This document shows positions 37,352 through 46,400 of a stretch of DNA of 56,435 bases, piece after piece (within the stretch, counting starts at the first letter, position 1; each line of letters opens with the position of its first letter). Where the stretch lies: the IMG/VR virus record IMGVR_UViG_3300042324_000950, positions 1 through 56,435 of that record. One strand, written 5' to 3'. Source of the stretch: a virus. The notes under the pieces were generated by a model. The model saw nothing but the letters and a program-made list of their open reading frames with translations. It was not told the DNA's origin and ran no database searches. Both the position numbers and the translations under genes were made by a program.

Positions 37352-38725
37352 TTATTTAGTTGCTAATTCTTGTCTTCTTTTAAACGCTTCAGCCGCACGG
37401 TTAGCATTGATTTGTGTTTTTTGTTCCTCGTGACCTAATAAGGTATTTTGTGATTCTGTATCAATTTCCAAAAACTCATTGTTAAATTTACAATTTTGAA
37501 ATACGACACCATCTTTACCGATACGAGATTTAAGTAATGTTAAGGTTGCTAAGTTATGTTCTTTTTGTTCTAATGTTTTACCAATAGATAAAATAACGTG
37601 AGCAATTTGTGCCTTTTTAATTGATCCACCCATTTGGTCTCCTGTAACCACTTCACTAGAAATTGATTCTCTATTACCTTGTGTTGCCGTCCATATTGCC
37701 ATTTCAAATTCACCCGTCATAGATTCTAAACTTCTCATTACTGAACCCTCACCTTTCCATTCATCACCATTAGTCGATTTATCCGATGAAATACAATCCA
37801 CGTAATCTAAAACTAATAAATCAATTTTGGTTCCGTCTGAATTCATTTTTCTGATTTTGTTTTTAATTTCAGAAACGGTTACATTATCACTAGCCAATTT
37901 TAATAATTTAATACTACCTTTTGAACGTTGTTGAGCCTCCTCGATTTTAATCTTAACTTCCTCAACATTATCAGGTTGTGAATCAGGTGCAATACCTGTC
38001 CAAATCGTATAGTGTTTTCTTTTAATATTACCCGGATTATCCTCAAAAAATATTTGTACGACATTATAACCTAAGTTATATGCGGTATTTGCAAACTTTG
38101 TAAGTAAGGTAGTCTTACCAGTACCCGTAGGAGCTAATACAATACCCAATTCTCCTATTCCTAATCCACCTTTAAGTAAGTTGTCGATTCCAACAATACC
38201 TGTCGGTAATGGGTGTCTAAAGTCCTTCTCTAACGCCTCATCAATACCATGAAAAACATCGGTCGCGTCATCGTTTGAAATTCCAACTTGAAGTGCCTTT
38301 TGAATAATTTGTTCAATCTTATTGTAAGATTCGAAATCCCCATTATCAATAATACTTTGTACTCCTTTTAATTCTTTTTTTAAGTTTTGTTGTTTACAAA
38401 AGTTAAGTGCCGTGTCTTTAACGTAATCAACTTGTTGTTCGTTGTTTTTAATTGCATCTAACGTATCTGCGTGTGATTTAGATGAGGTGTTATTACCACC
38501 TTCAGCCATAATTTTCTGTGCAATTGTGTTGTAATCGGGTATTTTATTATAATTTTTATATAACTCCTTCATGTTTTCCATGATGAATTTAAATGAGTTA
38601 TTATCAAAAAACTTACTATCTAATACGTCAATAATTGTTTCTCCATATTTTTTATCTTCAATAATCGCCTTCAATAAAGATTGTTGAAACGAAAATCCTA
38701 AATGCCCAAAATTTCTCTCTTCCAT
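37352..38725 (-). CDS. 41: Replicative DNA helicase, gp41/DnaB-like
   Basis: Hexameric 5'-3' helicase of the T4 gp41 type, 457 aa. The N-terminal helical domain (1-150) is followed by the RecA-like motor with Walker A APTGTGKT at 198-205, Walker B LLVLDY at 303-308, and a later TATQGNRES motif (sensor/H3-type) near 360. It works with the primase at 4618-5556 in lagging-strand synthesis. The helicase loader gp59 is not evident here; the 151-aa gene immediately upstream is an unproven candidate for an accessory factor. Confidence 0.92.
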   Translation of the reverse strand: MEERNFGHLGFSFQQSLLKAIIEDKKYGETIIDVLDSKFFDNNSFKFIMENMKELYKNYNKIPDYNTIAQKIMAEGGNNTSSKSHADTLDAIKNNEQQVDYVKDTALNFCKQQNLKKELKGVQSIIDNGDFESYNKIEQIIQKALQVGISNDDATDVFHGIDEALEKDFRHPLPTGIVGIDNLLKGGLGIGELGIVLAPTGTGKTTLLTKFANTAYNLGYNVVQIFFEDNPGNIKRKHYTIWTGIAPDSQPDNVEEVKIKIEEAQQRSKGSIKLLKLASDNVTVSEIKNKIRKMNSDGTKIDLLVLDYVDCISSDKSTNGDEWKGEGSVMRSLESMTGEFEMAIWTATQGNRESISSEVVTGDQMGGSIKKAQIAHVILSIGKTLEQKEHNLATLTLLKSRIGKDGVVFQNCKFNNEFLEIDTESQNTLLGHEEQKTQINANRAAEAFKRRQELATK

Positions 38726-38752
38726 GTGTTTATTTTATAATGTGTGTTTAAA

Positions 38753-39208
38753 TTACAATTGATAATTCAAGTATGTGGTTTCCAATTCTTCTGAAGACAG
38801 GATGTCAGTTAAGTCTGACAAGATACGCTTCAAATTTGGACGGATATCGACAGTATACCTAACCTTTGGATGATAGTAATATGCTGGGAATATTCTTTGA
38901 ATAAATACATCTTCATTCAATTTAATTTCCAATAAAAAGTGTTCTCTATCCTTCTCGGGAGCGTCTTCCACATAGTCCGAAGATAGGAAATAATTTTGAT
39001 TTTCGCACAAATAATCAGAACTTTTTATTTTTAAATCTTCAGAAATATCCTCACAAATATTTCTTAGATAATAATGAAGGTCCATAGATCGTCTCGAATT
39101 TTCCACATGATCCTTTACATTAAAGAATCTTTGACAAATAATGTTTCCCTCTAATGTTAATAGGAATTCAAATTTTGTAATGTCCGGTTGTTGTTGGTAG
39201 TTACTCAT
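38753..39208 (-). CDS. Hypothetical protein in replication cassette, 151 aa
   Basis: Unrecognised family. Mostly charged, alpha/beta looking (FEFLLTLEGNIICQRFFNV, then RRSMDLHYYLRNICEDISED, then FPAYYYHPKVRYTVDIRPN). No signal peptide or membrane segment. The start overlaps the end of the RNase H gene by eight bases (ATGAGTAA), and the helicase follows 27 bases later, so it is embedded in the replisome operon. A replication accessory role is inferred from position only. Confidence 0.72.
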   Translation of the reverse strand: MSNYQQQPDITKFEFLLTLEGNIICQRFFNVKDHVENSRRSMDLHYYLRNICEDISEDLKIKSSDYLCENQNYFLSSDYVEDAPEKDREHFLLEIKLNEDVFIQRIFPAYYYHPKVRYTVDIRPNLKRILSDLTDILSSEELETTYLNYQL

Positions 39209-40223
39209 AACTTTTGATTTTAATTATTTTTTTTTTATTTTTTTCTTTTGTTGTTAATCGAAGGAATGGGTTTAAGAATTTAACAAATCCATCATCTGAT
39301 TTTGGTAATAGATTAAAAATTCCATCGTCCCTCATCATTCTCATGGCGTTTTTGTAAGACCTACCTTCTTGATCTAAGTTTTCATTTATTAGTAAATCTA
39401 TGTTTTCTTTAGCCTCGTCGGTTAAAAAAGGTTCTTCCAAACTTACGATACGATTGTTTATATCAAAAAACTCCTCACCTAATACACCATGTTTGGTAAC
39501 ACCTGTTAGTAAATTCGCAATAAGTTTGTTGTGTTTGTCTTGTTGAAAGATTTCCTCACATTTGTTCTTAACTTGTTCAACAGAAATTTGTTGTGTTTTT
39601 AGTTCGGGAAAAACCGATAAAAATCGTTTTACGCCCATCCCTCTTATGCCGGCAATGTTGTCTGAGGAGTCACCACACATCATCTTAACCAATTTAACAT
39701 TTTCAATTAAGATTTCCTCGTGGTTATAAACAATTGTATCGTTTTGTTTGTAAAGTTTTCCGTGTGACGGATTGTAGATTTGTGTATTTTTTGAAACCAA
39801 TTGTGTTAGGTCTCCGTCTGAAGAATAAACTATTTTATTTTCTTTGGGTGAATTCTGAGTATAGTATGCAATGTTGTCATCAGTCTCACAATACTCATAT
39901 TCTCCCTGTCTTACGAATAACTCTTCAAGATATTGTTTTACTCTATCTCTTTGGTAACCGTAAGAGTTAACTTCTTCTTCAGAACGAAGTCGTGATCTTC
40001 TGTTTTCTTTGTAAGGTGCGTAAATTTTCTTACGAGTTTGGGACCCTTCTAATCCATCCCAAAATACAACTATCTTGTCTAAATTGTACGTCTCAAATGT
40101 TCTTCTAAGAGTATTAAGAAAATGATACATTCCCCCAATGTGTTCTCCATTATGAAAGGCATTTTTAACGCCATAGAAACCAATCGTAAGTAAATTGTCG
40201 CCATCTACTAATAAAACAGACAT
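39201..40223 (-). CDS. rnh: 5'-3' exonuclease / RNase H (FEN-like)
   Basis: FEN-superfamily nuclease comparable to T4 RNase H, which removes RNA primers and flaps from Okazaki fragments. Acidic catalytic positions are visible: D7 (LLVDGDN), D56 (VVFWDG), E113/D115/D116 (CETDDNIAYY), D136/D138 (SSDGDLTQL) and D185/D188 (GDSSDNIAGI). The last pair is followed by the helix-3-turn-helix DNA-binding motif (GIRGMGVKRF). 340 aa, close to the usual size. The C-terminus is very basic (KEKNKKKIIKIK). It lies 12 bases after the uvsX stop. Confidence 0.92.
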   Translation of the reverse strand: MSVLLVDGDNLLTIGFYGVKNAFHNGEHIGGMYHFLNTLRRTFETYNLDKIVVFWDGLEGSQTRKKIYAPYKENRRSRLRSEEEVNSYGYQRDRVKQYLEELFVRQGEYEYCETDDNIAYYTQNSPKENKIVYSSDGDLTQLVSKNTQIYNPSHGKLYKQNDTIVYNHEEILIENVKLVKMMCGDSSDNIAGIRGMGVKRFLSVFPELKTQQISVEQVKNKCEEIFQQDKHNKLIANLLTGVTKHGVLGEEFFDINNRIVSLEEPFLTDEAKENIDLLINENLDQEGRSYKNAMRMMRDDGIFNLLPKSDDGFVKFLNPFLRLTTKEKNKKKIIKIKSYE

Positions 40224-40235
40224 TAAATAAATTTA

Positions 40236-41216
40236 TTATAAATCACTTTCCTCTGTTACAACTTCCACGTCTGTGATGTCTGTAACATTAACACCTAACA
40301 TCTTACCGATGTAATCACCCTGTTCTTTTTTATAATCCTCAATTGATTTCTTCTCTTCTGAATCTTCTTTTGCTGACATAAATCCGTGGGCGGTAACTAA
40401 GATACGTCCGTCTTCATAACCTGAACCATTGATATGATTTTTCATTATGGAAATTTTTGTTCTTGTTGCTATTTTAATTTTTCTCTTATCTTTTGTGATG
40501 GAGATTTTAGTTGTACCCGCACCTTTTTGATTACCAAATAAGAATACAATACTTGAGTTTAACCAAATCGCTTCTCCACCTTTTGCTTTAATCTTAGGTT
40601 GTCCGAAAGGATTATCAGGTAATTCTACCCAAGGTTGGTTAACAATGATTAATGTGTTTGTGTAAGGTTTATCTGTCCTTCTTGACCCTGAAATACGTTG
40701 GTTGATACCCATTCCAATTTTGTCAGCTAATACCGACGCGTTGTGCTGTTTACCACCTTTACCATCGTAAGTCATTTTACAAGGGACTGAACCTACAGAA
40801 TCCCAAAGGATTAATAAATCGTGAGGTAAGTCTCCCTTTTCTTGAGCATCTAATAATTCATTGATGTACTCAGTAATTTGTTCGATATACTCAAAATCAC
40901 TATTGAAAAGATAATCTCCGTTCTTATCAAATCCCATTAACTCCGCGTGTTCCCAACTCCATTTTTGTTCTGTAATAACGAACACAGGAACAACTCCTTT
41001 CTTTTGTGCATCTACCGCTGACTTTACAAGTGCGGTTGTTTTACCTGTATCACTGTGACCTAATAACATATTGATGTGTCCCATCGCTGGACCTGGAAGC
41101 CCTGTGGCGTCCAAGAAAGCATCTCCTAAATCGAAGAAACGGTCAGCCTTGTATTCAGCTTCTTTCGAGAATTTCTTCTTGATTGCTGAAAAATCTGTTT
41201 TTTTAATACCTGCCAT
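40236..41216 (-). CDS. uvsX: RecA-like recombinase, UvsX-type
   Basis: Strand-exchange ATPase of 326 aa that would load on gp32-coated ssDNA and drive recombination-dependent replication with the gp46/gp47 nuclease. Walker A GHSDTGKT is at 53-60 and Walker B LLILWDS at 134-140. The loop region near 205-217 is KIKAKGGEAIW, and the C-terminus is acidic (DVEVVTEESDL). It follows gp32 with a terminator in the 49-base gap, which should lower its expression relative to gp32. Confidence 0.92.
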   Translation of the reverse strand: MAGIKKTDFSAIKKKFSKEAEYKADRFFDLGDAFLDATGLPGPAMGHINMLLGHSDTGKTTALVKSAVDAQKKGVVPVFVITEQKWSWEHAELMGFDKNGDYLFNSDFEYIEQITEYINELLDAQEKGDLPHDLLILWDSVGSVPCKMTYDGKGGKQHNASVLADKIGMGINQRISGSRRTDKPYTNTLIIVNQPWVELPDNPFGQPKIKAKGGEAIWLNSSIVFLFGNQKGAGTTKISITKDKRKIKIATRTKISIMKNHINGSGYEDGRILVTAHGFMSAKEDSEEKKSIEDYKKEQGDYIGKMLGVNVTDITDVEVVTEESDL

Positions 41217-41228
41217 TGTTTTGTGTTT

Positions 41229-41256
41229 AAAAATGGGGTGGATGTTTCACCACCCC
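41229..41256 (-). terminator. Intercistronic terminator/attenuator between gene 32 and uvsX
   Basis: Stem GGGGTGG / CCACCCC (arms 41250-41256 and 41235-41241) with an eight-base loop, followed on the minus strand by ATTTTTAAA. Its place inside the replication run suggests partial termination that leaves gp32 in excess. Confidence 0.75.
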
Positions 41257-41265
41257 GTGAAATAA

Positions 41266-42111
41266 TTAGAATGGTAATTCTGAATCTACATCCTCATCTT
41301 CTTGTGGGTCAACCACAGGAGTTGATGGGGTTTTCGGTGTTGAAATTACTTCTTCCGATGTTGAATTGGATGCCCATTTGTTGCTGTTTGAATCCCAACG
41401 TGGAACCTCACCTTTAGCGACCATTTCTAAGTAATCCTCAGGTTTTTTAGAATAAACATCTGACCAAGTTAATTCGTTATCTACCCAAGTTTTTGCGACG
41501 TTTGCGTCTGTGTGTAACTGACCCGCGTCTTCAGGAATAACTGAATTGATGGTTGTGTATTCTTTACCTGTACCTGCCTTAGTTAAGGCTAAAGACAAGA
41601 TTAAATCACGACCATTTTCAATATTGGTGATATCACCTTTGTTACGGAAAATTGGGAAGATTTTATCTAAAATACCATCACCTTTGTGATTGTGTTTAAA
41701 TCTCCAAAATTTAGGTCCGTCTTGTTCGTTATCGCGATCGACAACTTTAACAATGTAGAACTTACGAGAACGATAATTACGAGCCAATTCTTTATCAGAA
41801 TCAACACCCGTCATCATCAAACCCTCATAAACTTCATGTAATGGGGAACGTTTTCCCTCTTGTTTTGGGTCATATAGTTTAACCCATTTTCCATCGACTT
41901 GAACTTCGTGGAAGTAAACCTCAACAAATGGTGATGAACCATCTTTTGTTGGTAGAATACGAATACGTCTTTCTTCTCCCTTAGAACCCTTAGGTAATAC
42001 TGTAGTGAAATAACGTTTCAATCTGTCCTCTGAGGACATTTTGTTTGCGGTGCCACTTGTGGCGTTTTTGCTTTTCTCGTACTGAGCGAGTACTGCATCA
42101 AATGTTGACAT
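41266..42111 (-). CDS. 32: Single-stranded DNA-binding protein, gp32-like
   Basis: gp32-type SSB, 281 aa. It has a basic N-terminal region (MSSEDRLKRYFTTVLPKG), a central OB-like core rich in aromatic and basic residues (ERRIRILPTKDG, KFYIVKVVDRDN, GPKFWRFKHNHKGDG) and the diagnostic acidic C-terminal tail (DEDVDSELPF) that recruits replication partners. Unlike T4 gp32, the protein contains no cysteine at all, so the zinc-binding subdomain is missing or replaced (around residues 68-100). Terminators flank the gene on both sides, consistent with high separate expression. Confidence 0.9.
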   Translation of the reverse strand: MSTFDAVLAQYEKSKNATSGTANKMSSEDRLKRYFTTVLPKGSKGEERRIRILPTKDGSSPFVEVYFHEVQVDGKWVKLYDPKQEGKRSPLHEVYEGLMMTGVDSDKELARNYRSRKFYIVKVVDRDNEQDGPKFWRFKHNHKGDGILDKIFPIFRNKGDITNIENGRDLILSLALTKAGTGKEYTTINSVIPEDAGQLHTDANVAKTWVDNELTWSDVYSKKPEDYLEMVAKGEVPRWDSNSNKWASNSTSEEVISTPKTPSTPVVDPQEDEDVDSELPF

Positions 42112-42156
42112 GTTGTTAAATTTTAATTATTTAAATTGTTATAGTAAAATATACAT

Positions 42157-42185
42157 AAAAAAACCCAGACTTGGAAATCTGGGTT
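42157..42185 (-). terminator. Rho-independent terminator upstream of gene 32
   Basis: Stem AACCCAGA / TCTGGGTT (arms 42178-42185 and 42162-42169) with an eight-base loop and a T-run on the minus strand. It isolates gene 32 from the upstream small genes. Confidence 0.88.
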
Positions 42186-42216
42186 AAAGTTTTTTAATAT
42201 TTTTTTTGGGTTTGTG

Positions 42217-42588
42217 TTATTCCATCGTAAATAGATACGCATATTTGTTTACCAATCCTAAAAATTCATCTCTTAGGTTTAATAAATCGGTGTCTGAAGG
42301 GTCAAGTTGTTCTGTAAATTGTACCAACGCCTCTCTAGTCGTATTAACTAAACCTTTAATATCTATTTCAGATAAATTTGATAATTCTATAGTTTTTGTT
42401 TCTTCATCCAAAACAAATCTACCATACTTACCCATTGCCTGTTCAATATACTTGTCAATTAATGGAGTTAAGTCGTCGTAGAAATTACCAAATGCCTCAT
42501 GTCTTGCAATACCTTTGGTTTGCCAATGACATATTTTCATTTGATTTTGTAAACCTAAAAAAAAGTTTACATTAGAACTTATATTCAT
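42217..42588 (-). CDS. Small Dps/ferritin-like four-helix protein, 123 aa
   Basis: All-helical protein. Helix 1 contains QMKICHWQTKGIARHEAFG, the Dps-type pattern (HW..KG, then H), followed by YDDLTPLIDKYIEQAMGKYG, as in the second Dps helix. Later helices (LVNTTREALVQFTEQLDPSD, RDEFLGLVNKYAYLFTM) complete a bundle. It is shorter than Dps (about 160 aa) and not all ferroxidase residues can be placed, so iron oxidation is uncertain. Similar small ferritin-like proteins are seen in T4-like phages. The gene overlaps the upstream gene by 17 bases. Confidence 0.6.
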   Translation of the reverse strand: MNISSNVNFFLGLQNQMKICHWQTKGIARHEAFGNFYDDLTPLIDKYIEQAMGKYGRFVLDEETKTIELSNLSEIDIKGLVNTTREALVQFTEQLDPSDTDLLNLRDEFLGLVNKYAYLFTME

Positions 42589-43207
42589 CTTCCTCTTCGC
42601 TTGGGTTAAATGATGTTTTTATATTTTCAACTGGATAATTTTCAACCTCGTCTTTGGTTAAAATGTATTCATTCTTACCACTTGCTCTCATCTCACCTTG
42701 TTTGTGTGCGAAGAATTCTTGTGGTTTCTCATTAAATGGATATGAATCCAAAGAACGCATTTCAAGTCTTTCAACTTCAGTTTTTGGTTTGTTGGCCTCA
42801 ACGGTTGCACCTAATTGGTCAATCTTACTCATTACTTGGTCCATTTGAGCTAATTTTTGTTCTAAATCAGTTAGCTTTGTAAACACGTCGTCCATCTTAG
42901 TTATCACCTCGTTGTTTGATCCCGTACTATCTTCTTGGTCTTTCTTAACACTTTTAACCATGTTAACCAAATCGGTAATATCTACTTCTTCTGTATTGTC
43001 CATTTCAGGAGCGGGTGCTGCGTCCATAGGTGGTGCGTCAGCAGTAGGTAATGCGTTTGGATCTGGTGCCATATCTGCAGGTGCTCCTAAAGCTGGGTCC
43101 AATGCTGGATCGGCAGGAGGTGCGTCTTGTTCCATTATCATCGTCTTACCATATTTATTTATGGCTTTATAACGATTTAATTCTTCTTGTAGTTTTTTCT
43201 CTAACAT
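42572..43207 (-). CDS. Pro/Ala-rich, coiled-coil protein of unknown function, 211 aa
   Basis: N-terminal helix (LEKKLQEELNRYKAINKYG), then a low-complexity D/P/A segment (about 28-70: PADPALDPALGAPADMAPDP), an acidic helix and a coiled coil (about 103-140: DVFTKLTDLEQKLAQMDQVM). The charged C-terminus ends in EEEDEYKF. It looks like a flexible scaffolding, tail or replication-accessory protein; no family recognised. It precedes the Dps-like gene with overlap and follows a 67-aa gene by three bases, forming a small three-gene unit. Confidence 0.65.
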   Translation of the reverse strand: MLEKKLQEELNRYKAINKYGKTMIMEQDAPPADPALDPALGAPADMAPDPNALPTADAPPMDAAPAPEMDNTEEVDITDLVNMVKSVKKDQEDSTGSNNEVITKMDDVFTKLTDLEQKLAQMDQVMSKIDQLGATVEANKPKTEVERLEMRSLDSYPFNEKPQEFFAHKQGEMRASGKNEYILTKDEVENYPVENIKTSFNPSEEEDEYKF

Positions 43208-43210
43208 GGC

Positions 43211-43414
43211 TTAATCTTGTAATAATTGTCTACCGTCGTTTGTAACGTATTTTTTATTTATTCTTTCAACAATTCCGTCTTTTTCTCTGATTGTGTAACA
43301 TTCTCCCGTTACCATATCACACTCTTCTCTTTCCATTTCATCATTTGATGTTCTTTTAGTCTGTTTAGGACTTAAGAACTGATCCATGGTGTTGTTTAAT
43401 TTATTATTTTCCAT
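43211..43414 (-). CDS. Small hypothetical protein, 67 aa
   Basis: Polar, charged protein (MDQFLSPKQTKRTSNDEMER, then ECDMVTGECYTIREKDGIVE) with two cysteines and a C-terminal YVTNDGRQLLQD. No fold recognised. It heads the three-gene unit and has TATTTATA 16 bases before its ATG, which supports it as a genuine gene despite its size. Confidence 0.6.
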   Translation of the reverse strand: MENNKLNNTMDQFLSPKQTKRTSNDEMEREECDMVTGECYTIREKDGIVERINKKYVTNDGRQLLQD

Positions 43415-43430
43415 AATTTTCTGTTATATG

Positions 43431-43438
43431 TATAAATA
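43431..43438 (-). promoter_or_regulatory. TATTTATA motif, 16 bases before the 67-aa gene
   Basis: Exact octamer on the coding strand, 16 bases from the ATG at 43414. Confidence 0.4.
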
Positions 43439-43458
43439 TCCCAAATTTGTTAATATTC

Positions 43459-46400
43459 TTAAATGATTTCAAAATATACAACATCCCCATCTTGTACTTT
43501 TAAATCTTTCATTAATTGTTTAGATAGTGCCAATCCAGATTTAACCCCTGTTGGTCCTGCATTAATTGGTCCTGTTATGTTATTAACGTTAATTTGTCCC
43601 GAACCAACTGGTGGTACGGTTATTGGGGTTTTTACATCCTTTGGGTTATAAAACTTAGTGGTTCCTTTGATAATTAAATTTGGTTTAGCTACATCAAAAT
43701 CAAATTTTGTCGAATAGAAGTATCTTGTTGAACTTGATAAATCTTTCCAAGTAATTGGGTTGGGTTCTATTGTATGTTCCGTTTGTCTCGAAATAATATT
43801 CATAGATATTGTTTCTTTTATCTCATAATTTGGTCCACCCATAGTAATAACTTGAGCCCTTAAATAATCTTTTCCATTGAAACTAACTTTTTGAATGTAC
43901 TTTTCTTCGTTATATCCATTATATGGTACACCATATTGTGTAACCCCTTGTTCTAATAATATTTTTTCTCCGTTAATAGCTTGTTTACTATCTCCCATAT
44001 CTGATAAGAATGTTTTACCATCACTTGTTGTGTGTGTTTGTTCATTCTTTGTTGACCCTGTTGTTGTGGAATTTTCTTGTTCTTTAGTTTTAGCAATTGC
44101 CGCTCTAGTTATCTTGTCAAATAAAACCCTATAACTTGATAGGAATGAATCCTTAGGGTCAGGTAATGATGCATAAGGAATTCTTGTACCTTTAAATGTG
44201 GTTATTATATTATTATTCCTAATACTATGTGAAACTTCAGTTATCCAATATGACCCCCTAAACATAGGCACATTTTTTAAATAAAAATACATTGTTGGTT
44301 GAATCATAACATTACCCATACATGTTACGTCACAAGTATATGATGCCTGTCTGTATATGTCAAATAAACTTATGTCTATTTGATTTGCAGCCGCACCACT
44401 TTCAGAACGACCCAAATTTTCAATAACATTAAATGATTCTGTGGTGTTCCTTATTGATGATTGGTCAAGTTGTACACTCTTAAAAATACCTTGGTTTTGG
44501 TCACCAACACTTACTTCAAACGCAACCACTTTATTAGATTTTGCATAATCTCCTTGACTAAACACCTGTGGTGTTGTTATAACTAATGGACTACCTACTC
44601 CACTAAATAAGTTACCACTATCGTTTTTAAATTTATATTTTTCGTTAATGTCAGCCAACTCTAGATGTTTAGATGTTGGTCCCGTATATTGAATAAGAAT
44701 TTTAGGTGAAGAATCTTGATAGTCCACATCTAAAAATGTTCCAAATAAATTTTCAGCAATTTTCTTAGATGGTGTTATTCTAGATTTAGTTGAGTTGTTT
44801 GTTCCGTAGAAATTAACGTATGCTGGTAATCCCCTCATATCAAATCCCGTTCCTTGTATTAACATTGATATTACACTATAAAGATTCGCCTTACTATTTT
44901 TTGTATCTTCTAATGGTAATAATTTTTCAAGTGAAAGGTACGCTTGGTCTCCTATGTCTTTATTTGCTTTATCTAAGAATAAAAATTCTTCCATTAAAGT
45001 CCTTTGTCCTAATGAATTTCCTGCAACCCATTTATCATTAAACGATTTAAAGTAATTATATAATTCTAATTTTAATGGAATGTCATTATATCCATTTACA
45101 ATCGTAACCTCATTTTTACTATCTTTAACTGTTAAAGTTGATAACTTAGGTAATAATTGTGTAAAATATTGTCCAAGTCTTAATTCAGGTCCTCTCAATA
45201 TTTTTGTTTTTATATAATCTTGGAAATCTGCCTTTGTTGGGGTGTATGCTAATCCTTTACTTTCGACCCATCCAGCAAATATTAGAATCAATGGTCTAAA
45301 TATTAATACATTTTCTTCACTTAATTCTACATTATTAGTTACGAAGAAATTTTTATAACAATCTGTTGATGGTTCTCCTCCCACATATAAATCAATATAC
45401 ATTTTATTAGAACTATATTGTGATGAATTGTACTCATTATATGAAAACCTATTTACGTCATCTATTTGAGCAAAACCATTCCATACATTTGGTACAATTT
45501 CTTTTGGGTTACCAATCGTTACTTTTAATAAATTATCAGTTCCTAATATTTGTTGAGTTATTGATTCTAATTTTTTTAATTGTTTTTCTTTTAATGTTGT
45601 TATAATTGCATTAACATCTGTGTTGTCATTATTATCGTCTTTATCTATGGTAACTAAAGCCTTTAATAAATCTTGAAATTTATCATATTTTACAGAATGA
45701 CTTTCAATTGTTTTAGTTTCACCGCTAACAATTCCTGTTACGTTATAGTCTGGAAATACTTTATATGGTATTTCTTCTTCTAATTTTTCTGTTGCAAAAT
45801 CTAAAAAATATTCTTCAAATTTATCTAAAATTTGAGGACTAAATGTTGCAATTAAATCGTATATCTTTCTTTTTTCAGATGTTACTAATGAATACTTTGC
45901 ATCTTCATCTTTGTTTAAATCGGTGAAAAATGGACCAGAATAATCGACCATATTAAAAAACAAAGTTCCAACATCATATGATTTATTATATTCATCATAA
46001 TCAAAGAATTCTTTACCGTCATAATAATCCGTTACTGATTCATTATCATAACACCATAAAATTTTAAAATTTTTCTGTTCGTTACCACTAGCGGTAAGTC
46101 CATTAGTAAAACCATTCTTAGACCCCCCAACTGAAGGTAATAATGTAAAATATTTGTCTGAAGATACTATTTTTGAGTTGTCAATAAAACTTGTGAAATA
46201 CAAACCATTATCACCAATAGGTTCTTGTACTACATTGATGGTCTTATTAGTAAATGCAGTATCAAATGATATGGTGTCACCAGTTGAAAATAAGAAATGT
46301 GAATACCCATTTACAATTTGATGAAATACAGAATCATATAATGGATGTAAACCGATTACATTTTGTGATGTATAATTTACGTTTTGTCCAATATTAAATG

